The notes under the pieces were generated by a model. The model saw only the letters and a list, made by a program, of their open reading frames with translations. It was not told where the DNA came from and made no database searches. The translations under genes were made by a program, and so were the position numbers. 64,000 nt of DNA from Adiantum capillus-veneris (lineage: Eukaryota; Streptophyta; Polypodiopsida; Polypodiales; Pteridaceae). Shown here one piece after another: positions 50,688 to 62,873 of this stretch (position 1 is its first letter; every line of letters starts with the position of its first letter). The stretch spans positions 125,445,518 through 125,509,517 of the forward strand of contig CM043968.1 of the NCBI GenBank assembly GCA_014529385.2. Reading direction: 5' to 3'.

Positions 50688-51660
50688 ATGCTCGACTGGT
50701 ACTTGGACAAGACGGATTCTTTGAGGTTCTAAATAATCTTTGTTGCTATACATCGGATCAATCTTCATGAAGAACGTGCCCAATCAGATGGTGGTTTTAA
50801 AGCCTTCTGGTCCGCTTGTTTTAATTGCGGAAAGCGCGTTCGAATACAAGTGAAGGGGGGTGGCATTTCACTAGGTAACTTTTGTCTGCTGTGATATGGG
50901 GGGAAGGAAGACCTGGCCACATGGGGAAATATTATGATAGGCAGAAGATGTTGTATCTGCAAAGTTGTAAGCAATGTTTTTGAAGAAAAAGCATATAAGC
51001 TATTTGAAGCCTTTGAAAAGAATTGGGGTGTTTTAGATGGGGCACCTACTTGATTGTAGAGGTGGTTATCTTACCATTAACGCTGCCTATATTTTATCAT
51101 GTGTGTGAGAGTAAACTTGTATTTATTTTTTTCCAAATAATAGCTGATCGATTTTTTGGAAGGTTCTAAATTGAGGAGGATTATTCTTATGTTCTACATT
51201 TTTTATGACATGGGTCAATCAATGTACTCACTTGTAATTAGAGGTCGAATGTCTGTATGTGGTATCAGACAAGTGGCCAATATGCCTTTGGCCGGACATA
51301 CCGCTTTTGGCTGACCACTTATCAACAAAATTATCCACTTATTCATTATCTCAGATTGTTCCCCCTTGATGAATGTCTCCTAACTTTTCAAGAGTTCCGC
51401 AAATTGTACAGCAAATGCTTAGGACTGTTACACTTCAATTTTATGGGTTTTATTTCTATCTATTTTGGGTTTAGGACTATCCTATCGCTAGGATCGGCCT
51501 TGCCGATGGCTGCTTCGCTTGCTTTTATTGGCACAAGCCGCCTACCACTTAGCGGAGTCCCGTGTTGTTAACAAACAAACACTACCCCAGATTGGATTAA
51601 TGGTATTACTGGACAATAAGAAATGACCTTGAATTTTTCTTAAGTGAACCCTTGGTGGTT
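50688..51660. other. LSM1 3' UTR and downstream DNA
   Basis: No further gene recognised. A plus-strand frame at 51257-51571 has no known domain and no neighbour to support it. Confidence 0.35.
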
Positions 51661-51762
51661 ATGAAGGGCATGGACTCGAGGAGTCTATAGAAGAGTATGG
51701 ACTTCATGAGTCTATTGAAGGGAAAGGACTTGAGGAGTCTATAGGAGGGTATGGACTTGGAG
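51661..51762. repeat. 27-bp tandem repeat, about 3.7 copies
   Basis: Units beginning GAGTCTAT at 51681, 51708 and 51735 follow a partial first unit. The consensus is GAGTCTATagAaGgGtAtGGACTTgag. The period is a multiple of three; no gene is evident. Confidence 0.85.
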
Positions 51763-52700
51763 ATTCCTTGTGCATTCGAATGCTTTCGGCAATCTTTTTT
51801 CATGACACAATTTCCATCAATCAAATTGATCACATTCACAAATGAAAAATGGCTGGTATTTGAGTTTGCAAGCACTGGGGAACAGAGTTTACCGAAGATT
51901 TGCTCTTAGTTGCCCAAATAATGGGAAACAAAAATGGTCGGTATTCGAGTTGCTTTAGCAGTGAGTGTCAGAAGGATTAGTTTGAAATGTTGGCGAGGGG
52001 TGTAAGAGTGATGGATATCACATCCCATTTGTCTTGTTTCCTTAGCCTTCTTACTTTCCATTGTGATGTGGTTGTTCATTGCAGGTGCTTTACATTCATG
52101 TTCACAAGTAGATATCTAAGATGGTCCAATTTGCAACTTTGAGGAACCTTGATGAAAACTTTTGACACACTTTAGGTCGATATACTTACAAAGCAAAGGT
52201 TCAAAGGTGGAATCAATAGGGGAAAACGCCATTCTTTTCAAGTTCATGTGTCAAATTTATGGAGGTGACATTTTTGGAAAATCATTTTGCATCTTTTATA
52301 GTGTTCTTGAAAATTCTTTGGTTGATAATTCCTATGTTGCCTTTATGCTCGTGTGCGTATAGAGCATACTTTGTTAAGTACAAGGGGAGGGGCATATAAT
52401 CTCCCCCCTTGATTTTGAATAATAGGTGTGGTGGGACTAAAAATGAAAGAAGGGAGGACGAGGAGGAGGAGGGCTTCCAAAGAGGTCCCTCATTTGAGAA
52501 TTGTTCTTGCACATGTACACAACATTCTTAAACATGCACACTTGACTTTATGGCTTCACAACATGATTTGGTCATCTAGAACCCAAAAACTTAAGTAACT
52601 AGGAACTTTCGGTTCACTTAATTATGCAAGCCTTATAGCCAAACACCACATTGATGACAAGAAAAACATTAACTGTGTTTTTTCTTAAAGCTCTTTAGTA
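51763..52700. other. AT-rich DNA, nothing recognised
   Basis: No gene or element recognised. The frame at 52162-52362 is unsupported. Confidence 0.3.
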
Positions 52701-54170
52701 GTGAATTGATCACATATAGATGATATGGTACATAACATGGTATAACTAGCTAGCTTGGATTTGTTTATAGCCAACTAGTTAAGTAAGATGTGGATGGTAG
52801 GGTCACTATTTTAATTGCCTTCTAGAGTAATCCATATTAGATATTGAGTGCGTTTCAAGTATGAAAATCACAACCAATGTAATTGGCCAACTAGTGTCCT
52901 ACAAGAGTTAAAAGGCGCATTTTACAAAGCATGGCCATGTATATAGGGGTAAACAAGGGACTTTGGTCACATCTCTTTTTTAGTAGTGAATCCCCTAGGG
53001 GTCTACTATAGTATTGCTAGCAAGGAATTTCGGTCACGTCTCATTATTTTAGTAGTGAATCCCCAAAGGGGTATACTATAATATAGCTACCCAACTAGCT
53101 AGGCAACTGCTTAGCTAGTTGCTTGTTTCAACAACCGTCTGAGTAATATGATATAGTTTGAGCTAGCTAGCTAGCTAGTTAGCTACTTAGTTATGTACCG
53201 ATATGTCTACTTTAGTAGCCTTGTCGATGATTTAGTATGATATAGCTAGCCAACTAACTTCATAGCTAGTACGGTATAGCTAGCCACCTTCTTAGCTCGT
53301 TAACTAGAAAATTTGTAAACTCTAAAATCCATCTAGATAAAATGGCATAGGAAGGTTTAGCCAATTTGTTACCTAGCTAGCTAGTTGTCTAGTTTGACCA
53401 CTTTGACAACCATGAAGAGATAAAGTATAATTTGGTGTAGCTAGCTAGCTAGTTAGCTAGTCATGTACTAAGCAACCTAGCTTTATAGCTAGGTTAACTA
53501 CTTTTAGTAGCCTTGTAGTCGATTTATTGTACTATGGTATAGAAAACCAACCACTTGCTCAGCTTGTTATCTAGATAGCTAACCGACTTGCCTATATAGC
53601 ATGGTATAGTATGTTATATCTTCTAACTAGCTATGTGGCTAGTAACTAGTTTGGCTATTTCAAAAACATATAGGTAATATGGTACATTTTGATGTAGAGA
53701 GATAGCTAGTTAAATGAATTCCTAGCTTGAAAACTTGAATCGTTTGTTGTTAGCTACTTAGCAAGTTACTCAAAGAAGAATTAGTTAGCTATTCGGATAG
53801 TTAGCAAAGTAGTGATTCGGCAAGCTTCATTCAAATCAACATAGCTACCGCTAGCTAGGTAGTTATTGGGCTAAACTACTTCAAAACCATGTACATAGTG
53901 TGGGTTTAGGTAGGTAGCTAGCTAGTAGGGTATAACTAGTTACTTAGCTAGGTAGGTGTAAAGAACATTTAATTACTTGTTAGGTAGTTACCTTAGTTTA
54001 GTGAAATAACTAGCTAGCTTGATAGATAGTTAGATAGGCAATAAACATGTTATCTAGCTAGTTGGCTAGACGAGTGTCTAGTGATCTCGCAAAATAGCTA
54101 CCTAACTAGCTAGTGAACAAGTGAACTAACTAGCTAGATAGTTATTAGCTCTACGTAGCTAGCATGGAAT
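52700..54170. repeat. CTAG/AGCT-rich low-complexity region
   Basis: About 1.5 kb is dominated by GCTAG, TAGCTAGC and related words, often two to four in a row (for example at 53161-53180 and 53440-53462), mixed with TATAG and AACTAG. Between 52980 and 53095 a longer unit (TTTAGTAGTGAATCCCC, then GGGTCTACTATAGTAT or GGGTATACTATAATAT) occurs twice. There is no ORF. Confidence 0.8.
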
Positions 54171-54210
54171 CGCTCAACAAGTAGATGAGTCACCCATGGC
54201 CATATCTAAT

Positions 54211-54366
54211 TAGCAAAATGGATTGTTACTTGTTTGGAGAGACAATCCATCACTTGCATGTTGTTTTTCTTTTGAAAAATGCATTTTTTAGCAAAACGGA
54301 TTGTTACTTGTTTGGCGCGACAATGCATCACTTGTATCTTGTTTTTCTTTTGAAAAGTGCAATTTT
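54211..54366. repeat. 78-bp tandem duplication
   Basis: Units starting TAGCAAAA at 54211 and 54289 share GGATTGTTACTTGTTTGG and TTGTTTTTCTTTTGAAAA with a few substitutions. Confidence 0.85.
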
Positions 54367-54972
54367 ATGCGAAATCATATAAAGATTCAACTAGATTATA
54401 CTAAAATTCTAGAAGACTCTATATGAGCTCATTTTGCAACATAGTTGTAAAAATCAACATTTTTAATTGAGAGTTGAGCATTAATTTTATGGAATTATAG
54501 CTTGTCTTCTTACATGATAGACTTCTACAATTCTCAAAATAAAATGCAATCTTCATAAGTTCCTACAAAATTCTTTAATGATTTTGACATGATTTTATGG
54601 GACCAAAACGGGTAGAAATGGATCTTGGATGCTTTAAAAAATGTGCAAGAATTCTAGCTAAAAGGGAGATATGTACTAGCTTGAGAACCCCTAATTGTCC
54701 ATGCACACACACCTCTTCATTATGAGGAAAGTAACGGTAAGGAGCTAAAAGAAAGGTCTTAAAAGTGGATAAACCACCAAAAAAGAGACCTAGTGAGTAT
54801 GTTTTTGGAGTATCTCATAAAATCAATGCGATCTTTAAAAAGGCATTCATGATCAAATTGGAAACAACAAGATTTGAAAATTTTGTGTTGATTTTTTCCA
54901 TAAATTGAGTGGAATAAGGAGGAATTTAGGAATTACTGCAAGACTTCCTCCTCTAAAAAAGGCTCATTTATG

Positions 54973-55009
<37 letters not shown>

Positions 55010-55995
55010 CCCCCCTTCCCCCTTCTTACAAGTTCTCTGTAACTACCATCTCCTACATGCTGTTTAGCTCTTCATGCTCACGTGAACGTCTTATCTCATA
55101 CATAATTCTTGTTCCTCTCTATCTCCCTTTCTACTTGTAGGAGTCTTCGCACGATGAGTGTTTAAGGGCTTGGCTTGAGGTTGTTGACTTATTCTTCTAG
55201 AAAAACACCTCCTTATGCTGCTAGACGTTAGGGTTTTTGTCTTTTTGATCTAGAGAGTCTATGGTGCATAGCTAGTGCAAAGCCAAGAAGCTATGAACGT
55301 GCATCTCACCTGCCAACCACCTCATCTTATATGATGCTCTAGCTGCTATATTTAGGAGACCCCTTAACAAAGCAATTAACATAGCTTATGGCTTATTTAT
55401 TTGCATAGGGACCTTGTCGCACAAGGATATACTTACCCTAGTCTTGACATTATTCCCCCCTTGAAAGAGAGAATTTGTCCTCAAAAACAAAAGTGGGAAA
55501 CCTCTTACAAAGAGGACGGATGTTTTCCAAAGTGGAACCTTCTTTAGGTTGATCTTTCTACCCAAACACCCTAATAAAGAAACCTCTTCTCCATATTAAT
55601 GACCCCTATACATAATGTGCATTCATGGAGTAAGGAACTCCCTAATTCGTGTTCCCATAGGCTCAGAGCGGCTAAGACCCTTCTCCTGACAGGTAGAACC
55701 ATGTATTGATTCAAGATCTCTCTGCGAGAGAATAGAGATACTTAATTTCTTTTTGGAGGGGCGATTGGTTCCAAAAGTCCGACATTCTATCCATATCATG
55801 TGTATATGAATCTCTCTATCTTTTTGTAGCCATCAATCATGCATGTAAGTGTATCAAATCTCTCTTTAGTTTTGATAACCCTACACTAGTTAAGCTTAAT
55901 TGAATAATTCTCTTAATACTTCATTAGTTTTTGCTATTAATTCTCAATTCACTGACAATAAAGTACACTCTTCCATTAGTCTTCTCAACTTTTGA

Positions 55996-55998
<3 letters not shown>
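54367..55998. other. Unassigned AT-rich DNA with CT tract
   Basis: No gene recognised. A (CT)n lies at 54975-55007. Around 55455-55540 CCCCCCTTGAAAGAGAGAAT and TTTGTCCTCAAAAACAAAAG resemble non-coding scraps of LTR elements, without enough to classify. Confidence 0.35.

Positions 55999-56073
<75 letters not shown>
55999..56073. repeat. (GA)n microsatellite
   Basis: About 75 bp of uninterrupted AG repeat in non-coding DNA. Confidence 0.95.
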
Positions 56074-56075
<2 letters not shown>

Positions 56076-58060
56076 ACTATTATCTTGGAAGGTCATATAT
56101 GACCTTTGGGATGAAAATAAACATGTTGCATGGTCTATGTTGAGATAATAAATGGCTGGGAAAAGGAGTCTGGTAATTGAGAGTCATTAAAACCTTTTGA
56201 CAATGACAAATTTTTCTGAAAATCAAGAACAAAAATAAAGCTACTATGGTGCAAGCAAAAGACACCATGTCTTAAAATCATGCATCACCAACAACTATGT
56301 GAATGAGAACAAGTTTCAATAATCCCTTGGTGGCCCCCAAGCAACTTGACCAATCTATGCCATGTGTAGGTATTGTAGGGCTCATAGCCACGTGAGTCTT
56401 GAGGCCCTAACCTCTAGGCTCATAGCCTTTAGGCTCCTAGCACATGCTTAGCCATTGTAGGCTGACACTCTTGGACCCGTGTCTTGATACATTAGACTAG
56501 AATAGTCTCTTCTACAGTGAGGATGCCCCTTGGGTTTTGGAAGTGGGTGAAGTCAAAATTAAGTCCAAAGCGGTACTTGATTTTGTAAAAAAAAGATCAA
56601 CAAATTGGTATTCTTGAACAACTCAAAATTTGGCCCCTCAAATTATGTTTTTCCTAAAAACCTATTTTGAGTAACAAGCATAATAAATGCTCAATTTTTT
56701 TTTGTAAGGATGTAGAACTACTCTTGCTCTTGGTTTTGATTAAAAAATTGTTGGGCTGAGTCCACATGTGAAATTTATGCTTGGTCTAGTGAAAAGTCTT
56801 CTCCTAGAAATCCCAAACTCCAAAATTCAAAGTTTTGAGTGCTTTTCCTATTTGAATATAGTCCAATGAGTGTAAAATGGTATGTATGAGTTGGCTGGGC
56901 TATTTGGAGTCTACAAATACCACATAGAAGAAAAGTCTACAACAAGCCCAAATAACTGCGATGTTTGGAACACATATGAAAAATTTATGTTCAGTTGAGC
57001 TTAGATTTGAACCACGAGACTCATGATAGAAAGGGAAAAATCTCATGCATGTGTAAGCCAAGATTGGTTTCTCTTGGTTCTTTGAGCTCAAACATACATT
57101 TTTCCTTGTTCTCCATGGCGCTCAAAATACATAATACAAAGATTGGTTCTCCTTGTTCTTTGAGCTCAAACATACATTTTGGTGCAAAATGGATATCAAA
57201 AGAAGAAGTTATCACCCAAAATAGGTTGCAAATTGTTTGCTAATTTGCTCGATAAAAATTAAACAATATCTCCTCTTTATGAGAATTTTTGAGGGTTATC
57301 TATATGGTTAGACTCCTCTTGAAATGTAGAATCAGGCCGTGAAGTCAAAGTACCCCAGTATATAGAGTTCATAGATCACGATCCTTGGTGTACCAAATAA
57401 TGCTATACTTTGTCCTTGCCACTCTCTTGTATTGTGTTTTGCTACCTAATTTTTGATGGATTTGGACAAAGATTTCTCCCATAATCAATTATACTACGTA
57501 TTTGGTCAAAATTTCTTAGTTTTTGGCCACTAACAAGCTGTTGGAGGTTACTTCTCTGCAATACTTCACGAGGATTTTCTTCTAGTCTAGATTTGTGAGG
57601 AGGCAGTGTTTCAGGCTCATCGTGGGGGACTGATGGATCCTAATTTGTGTTGGCCCCTAGGTCTCTAAACACTGACCCTGCCACCCTCTTGCATGGCCTC
57701 TCTATAGTAATGTCTCAAATTCCCAAAAGATTTGGAATGTTTTACCCTCTCAAATGTGTGTTTCAAGGTCTCATTTATTTTTTAAAAGCTGCAAACTTGG
57801 TTTTTGCTTGAATTTTCCTCAAATGAGCTCCTTTTTCAATTTGACAGTAATGATTGCAATCCTCACTGTCAAATGAGGGGGGTCATGGATCACAAACCAT
57901 TGGTTTCCTAAGATTGCATTGAGATGTATACCAGTTGATTTTGTCCTTGCTATTACAAGCCTAGATATTGTATTCTTTTGCAAAAAAAATTCTTAAAATT
58001 TCTCTAGACTTCCTAATTTGTGTTTGGTATTTAGATGTTTGCTTATCCCTTAACCCAAAA
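56074..58060. other. Unassigned DNA with a diverged 78-bp direct repeat
   Basis: No gene recognised. Two copies of AAGATTGGTTTCTCTTGG / AAGATTGGTTCTCCTTG with TTTGAGCTCAAACATACATT occur at 57060-57107 and 57138-57182. Confidence 0.4.
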
Positions 58061-58276
58061 CTTGGAACTTCTGACTCTACTGGATTGAAATAGTTTTGAT
58101 CAATAGTTGGATTTATTTGAGGGATACAAATTGTTTTCTATGCATAGATTTCACTATAAAGCATAGATTTCACTTGGAACTTTTGACTCTACTGGATTGA
58201 AATAGTTTTGATCAATAGTTGGATTTATTTGAGGGATACAAATTGTTTTCTATGCATAGATTTCACTATAAAGCAA
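58061..58276. repeat. 112-bp tandem duplication
   Basis: CTTGGAACTTCTGACTC at 58061 and CTTGGAACTTTTGACTC at 58173 start near-identical units running to ATAGATTTCACTATAAAGC. Confidence 0.85.
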
Positions 58277-58387
58277 CAAAATATGCGTTGCAAGGCATAT
58301 GAGGAGAGGAATAAGAAAAATAAGGACATCTCTCATGAAGAAAATGTGTCCAAAGAGGAGGCAAGCCTCTCGAGCAAATAGGAATGC

Positions 58388-58762
58388 ATGACTTATGAGA
58401 CCAAGTTACAATTGAAATTATGCTTTTGGAATTGCAATGGATACCCATGGAATGCGGGGGTTGGCATAGATGAACTAACAAGCAAAGCCAATGTTGTACT
58501 TCTTATTGAGATTTGGGAGCATGATACACAAAAGATTAACAGGTTGGAGAATTACAATGTACATTCATTGATGTGGCCAAAGAATCTCAAGCAACAAAGA
58601 GGGAAAGGAGGGGTATCATGTATGGTTAAGAAAGAATTGGAAGATTTTGTATCAATTGTGAAATATGATAAGCACAAACATTATGTATGAATAACTATGA
58701 CACTAAAAAGAGTACCCTTTTTTGTAGCCAATTGCTACATTCATCATCATGATTTCCTATGT
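58388..58762 (+). pseudogene. Endonuclease/exonuclease/phosphatase (APE-type) fragment
   Basis: The frame reads LKLCFWNCNGYPWN, then ANVVLLIEIWEHD, then RGKGGVSCMVKKEL. This is the N-terminal half of an APE-like fold, with FWNCNG (the LNxxG-type Asn) and the catalytic Glu in IEIWE. TGA at 58688-58690 interrupts; the same frame resumes TMTLKRVPFFVANCYIHHHD until a stop near 58762. Such domains open LINE ORF2 proteins, and similar free-standing copies are, to my recollection, common in non-seed plants. No reverse transcriptase follows. Confidence 0.7.
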
Positions 58763-59069
58763 TAACAGTCAAGCCAGAACAACACCCTTCAAGTCGACCC
58801 CCCTCTTCCTTGAGCGCAGAATTTCAATGTATTCCCATTGTTTTTCCGAAAGCCTTGTAATTATTTGATCATCTCTGATTGAGAATCTAAGTTATAGAGT
58901 CTATAATGAGTTTGAGTCCTGTATGGTTGGTTATAGGCCACGAGAGCCCTAGGTATAAAGCCTAAGCTGTAAAGTGGGAAAAGAGGGGTGCAATTTTTGG
59001 GTGAGCAATTTCAGGCGAGCGCTTTTTAAGAATCGGGCGAGCGGGTTCCCAAAAGAAGGGATAATCTAC

Positions 59070-59072
<3 letters not shown>

Positions 59073-59160
<88 letters not shown>
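59073..59160. repeat. Two (CT)n tracts
   Basis: CT repeats at 59073-59117 and 59126-59160 are separated by GTATCCA. They lie between the endonuclease relic and the 3' end of the minus-strand methylase locus. Confidence 0.95.
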
Positions 59161-59162
<2 letters not shown>

Positions 59163-59335
59163 AACTAAAATTTGATTGTCGGTTCACGACCAACTTACAT
59201 TCAAACAAAAACCACCATAGATGCATTCAATACACTATTAATAAGACAAACAGAAGTTCCTTACACATAATTATGGTCTATTTCATATAGCAAACCCCAA
59301 ATCTATGTGTTCCATTGCATCAAAAGTAAATACAT

Positions 59336-59371
59336 GGGGGGGGGGGGGGGGGGGGCGGCGGCGGGGGGGGG
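59336..59371. repeat. Poly-G run (G20, then GC-rich)
   Basis: G20 at 59336-59355, then CGGCGGC and G9. It encodes proline on the minus strand. Confidence 0.9.
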
Positions 59372-59376
59372 ATACA

Positions 59377-59511
59377 TCATGGGTGAGGTGGATGAAAGAA
59401 GGGCGGTGGGGGGCCATATGCTCTGGGAGGAAACAAAGGTCGTGCCAACCGGGGCAGTGCACCAAATGGTGGGGGAACTCCTCCAAATGATAGAGGGTAC
59501 GAACTATATGT

Positions 59512-59543
<32 letters not shown>

Positions 59544-59972
59544 CTGTAGGTAGTGAAAGAGGCAATGGATCGACTCTGGACGGGGCCTCAGATGTGGAGG
59601 CAATGAATGCACCGAGAGATGGTCCAGTTGCACGCCATGCCAAAATTGGGGCCGTGAAAGTGGGATACCGAGCTGCTACTGCCTCGCCCTGACTACTGAG
59701 TGGTGTTAGGAAAGGTGGCTCCAGCGGATGAAGCTGCTTTGTCACCTGCTTCGGTCGCTCAGTTACTTGAGCTCTGACACTCCTATGAAACATCAATGTT
59801 GAGCCTAAATCAAAAGGTAGGCACTGAGCTGGCTCTAGACAAGCACTGAAAACTGACCAATCCTTCTCACAAATGATGCAATGCCTGCGTAGTAGTAAAC
59901 ATTGTGGTGCCAATGTCCCCACTCCTGCAAAAAAATCCAACACAGCATCTCCCATGTCTGTGAAGGTACCTA
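59377..59972 (-). pseudogene. Methylase motif I exon with polyproline tail
   Basis: The first residues, WVLGTFTDMGDAVLDFFAGV and then GTLAPQCLLLRRHCIICEKD, match the AdoMet-binding motif I of beta-class amino-methyltransferases (VLDxFxGSGT, then GR and IExD/EKD). The C-terminal half is rich in Pro; long G runs on the plus strand (59512-59543 and 59336-59355) encode polyproline, and their length probably varies between alleles. The stop is not certain because frame depends on run length. Confidence 0.75.
59512..59543. repeat. Poly-G run (G32)
   Basis: Thirty-two consecutive G on the plus strand. Such runs are prone to slippage and assembly error and can form G-quadruplexes. Confidence 0.9.
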
Positions 59973-60371
59973 GTACCCATCTGCAAAAAAGTTATCTTTA
60001 GATTTGTTATACCTATAATTTTATAGGAACATGAAGAAAAACTTCCAAAAAGTTTCTACCACCTGGCAAATGGTGGACTCCTCTCAACACCTCTACGATA
60101 AGGCTTGCCCATACTATCAAGCGTCCACTGTGTGGAATCTAGACCTGGTAGCTTCTCCCACAACATGTCGTCATCTGCAGAGAAGCCATGTACATTTGCT
60201 GCAATCTCTCCATCCGCTCGATTATATCTCGGAAGCCGACGCCCATCGGTTCTAGGAGGTGAAAAAATGACTAGCAACAAAGTACCAACCTACAAATAAC
60301 AGTAAAACGTTGTTATTTTGAAATGCAAACATCGAAGTTACTATTCAATATCAAAACAAAAAATAACATAC

Positions 60372-60714
60372 CCCCTCTACATAGTCCTGAATAGTCGTGC
60401 AACTAGACTCCGACAGTCGTATGTACGATATCCTCAACAACTGGAAACGAGCTCCCTCTGCCTTCGAAGTGACAATGGACAGATGTTCTGCACAACATGT
60501 TGCCACAACCATGCCATCAACCAAAAGAAACTCGGTTGCCAGAAGGAATGCAGCATCACAAGCTCACTATCCCATTGGTTCCATAAAGGAACCCCACCCG
60601 TGCTAGTTGCATGTGGCTTGTGTAAGGGAAAGGCCATGTACATCAAACGTACGCCGCCCAATCTCAAGCTGGGGTTCATCTGCCCTGTTCCTGATAGAGA
60701 TCCCAATAATCTAC
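60372..60714 (-). pseudogene. Methylase body exon with three in-frame stops
   Basis: Read from the acceptor near 60715 (CACTACGTAG), the exon gives IIGISIRNRADEPQLEIG, TFDVHGLSLTQATC, stop, HGWGSFMEPMG, two adjacent stops, CDAAFLLATEFLLVDGMVV then ATCCAEHLSIVTSKAEGARF and a donor GTATGT after VEG. LLVDGMVVATCCAEHL corresponds to the strand and helix after motif IV in N6/N4 methylases. The DPPY/DPPW/SPPY motif expected around TFDV...GLSLTQ is not present. Confidence 0.65.
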
Positions 60715-62873
60715 GTAGTGACTGCATAGAACTGCATGCAATCTTTGTTAGCACTAAAATTGTGGACATAACTTTGATTGTAAATAAGTGGCATACCTGT
60801 CATTGCACAACACATATGGAATAGCTTTTACCAAGCACTTGACACTAGCATGCACTGCAAGGTGGCGTGGCTCTACATGCATATCTGTATGTAGCAACAT
60901 AAGATCAAATATAGCTTTCAAGCAATGCGAAAGAGAACAACACAACATTAACCATTTTCACGTACCTGGAGGGTTTTCTCCCACAACTCTGGCCATGTCT
61001 GATAGGTCCTCTACAGCCTTGCCATGTGCTGGTGAACATGGAGGAGACTCCTGGATGCCCCCTACTGGTCTTGGAGTGAAGGAAAGTGTCGGTACACTGT
61101 GGCTCATAGCACCAAGGCTATGAGCACTATCGCTGACTTCTACAGAATACTCCTCAACCACATGCTCGCTCTCACTATCACTGGAAACAACAACCCTCTT
61201 CCTTCTCTTCCCACGTTGCTGGTCAGCCAACGGTGCTTGCGGGTCTTTCTTTGAGGCCTGTTTCTTTTTGTCCGGTGTCTTTGATGTGTTTGGAGATAGA
61301 TCATCCTCTATCACAATGGCTTTCTTCCGTGATGCAGTATGCTCCGCTATTAATTAAAAAAGAACAGTTATTGAGCCCATGTTGTATTGCTGCATGGCAA
61401 AAGTAAAAACTATATAGTATGATACCTATGTATAGCGGATCCTCTTTGGGTGGGTACTCCTTGTCCGGGTGGTCCAACCACCAAGGACATGAGCCACACT
61501 CCCTTTGACTGCAAGTCATCTATCCACTCGTCAGGATATAAGCCCGTCTTCTCTCTCTCCGACATGCACCATGCATCACTGGGGTGCTCGAGAATGGGGA
61601 AGACAAGAGCATCTCTCCACCATCTACAAGACATACCACAATGTTTTGAGCCACCAAGAACAAGATTAGTGTATCCTACTACATTCTTAATTTGTCAATT
61701 AAAGATGTCAAACATGTACAACAAGCGTCATGACGTGCAAGCAAAGTGGGGTTGCTCTTCGGGATCCTGTGTGGACTTGATCCGAGCACTCCACTTCTTG
61801 AAGGCCTTGTCAAAGTGCTTCCGTCTGTATGTTAGTAATGTGTGGGCAAGTGTGCAACCATGCCTACCTTCAGCCTTCTCGTGTTGGATAGCAACATTAT
61901 GATTCTCGCCCTCCATTTTCTCGGCCATCTCAAGCACTCTCCTACAGCAAATAATAAGCCACAAGCTAGATTATCAACAAATTGCTAGTTGGTGCACATA
62001 ATCACAAAATCTAACCTTTCCAATTTCCACCAATACACGTGATATCGAAGCCACTGGATCCAAGCCTTCTTCATCAACCCTATGTCATTCTCCTTCAAGG
62101 ATGCATCACCACCTTGGAGCAAATCAATCAAGCGGCACTTCCTAGCAAAGGAAATGTGAGACTTATTTTTCATTGCTACATAATAAAAAGAGAAAGATAT
62201 TGAATGATTTAAATGAAATTTACTTACTCTTTCGGGCTAATGCGTGTACGTGCAACCTCTGCCACTCTCGAGGGTGTCATTTTGGTGGTCTTCTCGCCCC
62301 AACATGTAAATGATATACATTTCTGGAAAAAATCGTTGCCATTCTCTAGATTTGCAATGGTGTCTATCTCAAGCCCTTTGTGCGTGAAATATTGCTCTGT
62401 TTGAGATAGCGCTAGATTGATGCTTTCCTTAGCATCAGGTACCAATTCGTAGTCAAAACTCCTTTTTGATGGCAGCCCTTCCGTTTTACTACTATGCATA
62501 GCAACGAACTCTTCCTATCATTTTCCAAGGACTCAATCAAAATACACATAATAAGATTTCGCAATCAAAACATATTCTCATTTAGCTTTGGTTTCAAGCA
62601 TACCTTCCAAATGAGTTGCACAAGGACAGCCATTGGCAATTTTAGCCACTTTGATTTGTTTGGACCCCTAAAATTCAAAACCCTTTCTGCTGCCAAACGC
62701 GCTCTTTCAGAAAATTTCTGAAGTAGGGTCCACCAACCCTAGCTTTCTCATCATGAAAATATCATGAGCAGTTGTGTGAGGCACTGAAACCCTTGTGGCC
62801 CAGTTTAACACTCGATTGTAATTTACATTGTCAAAAAAATAAGATGCATTTACATTCGCAAAAAAACAGTTGG

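Noticed and set aside
51257-51571. 104-codon ORF downstream of LSM1
   Set aside because: No recognisable domain, no neighbouring exon, and length within the range expected by chance in AT-rich DNA.
59283-59633. Pro/His-rich minus-strand ORF and Gly-rich plus-strand ORFs around the G runs
   Set aside because: They are alternative frames of the G/C homopolymers next to the methylase exon, not independent genes.
60318-60824. Plus-strand ORF of 168 codons opposite the methylase body
   Set aside because: It has no domain and runs antisense to an exon with clear methylase homology; taken as a chance frame.
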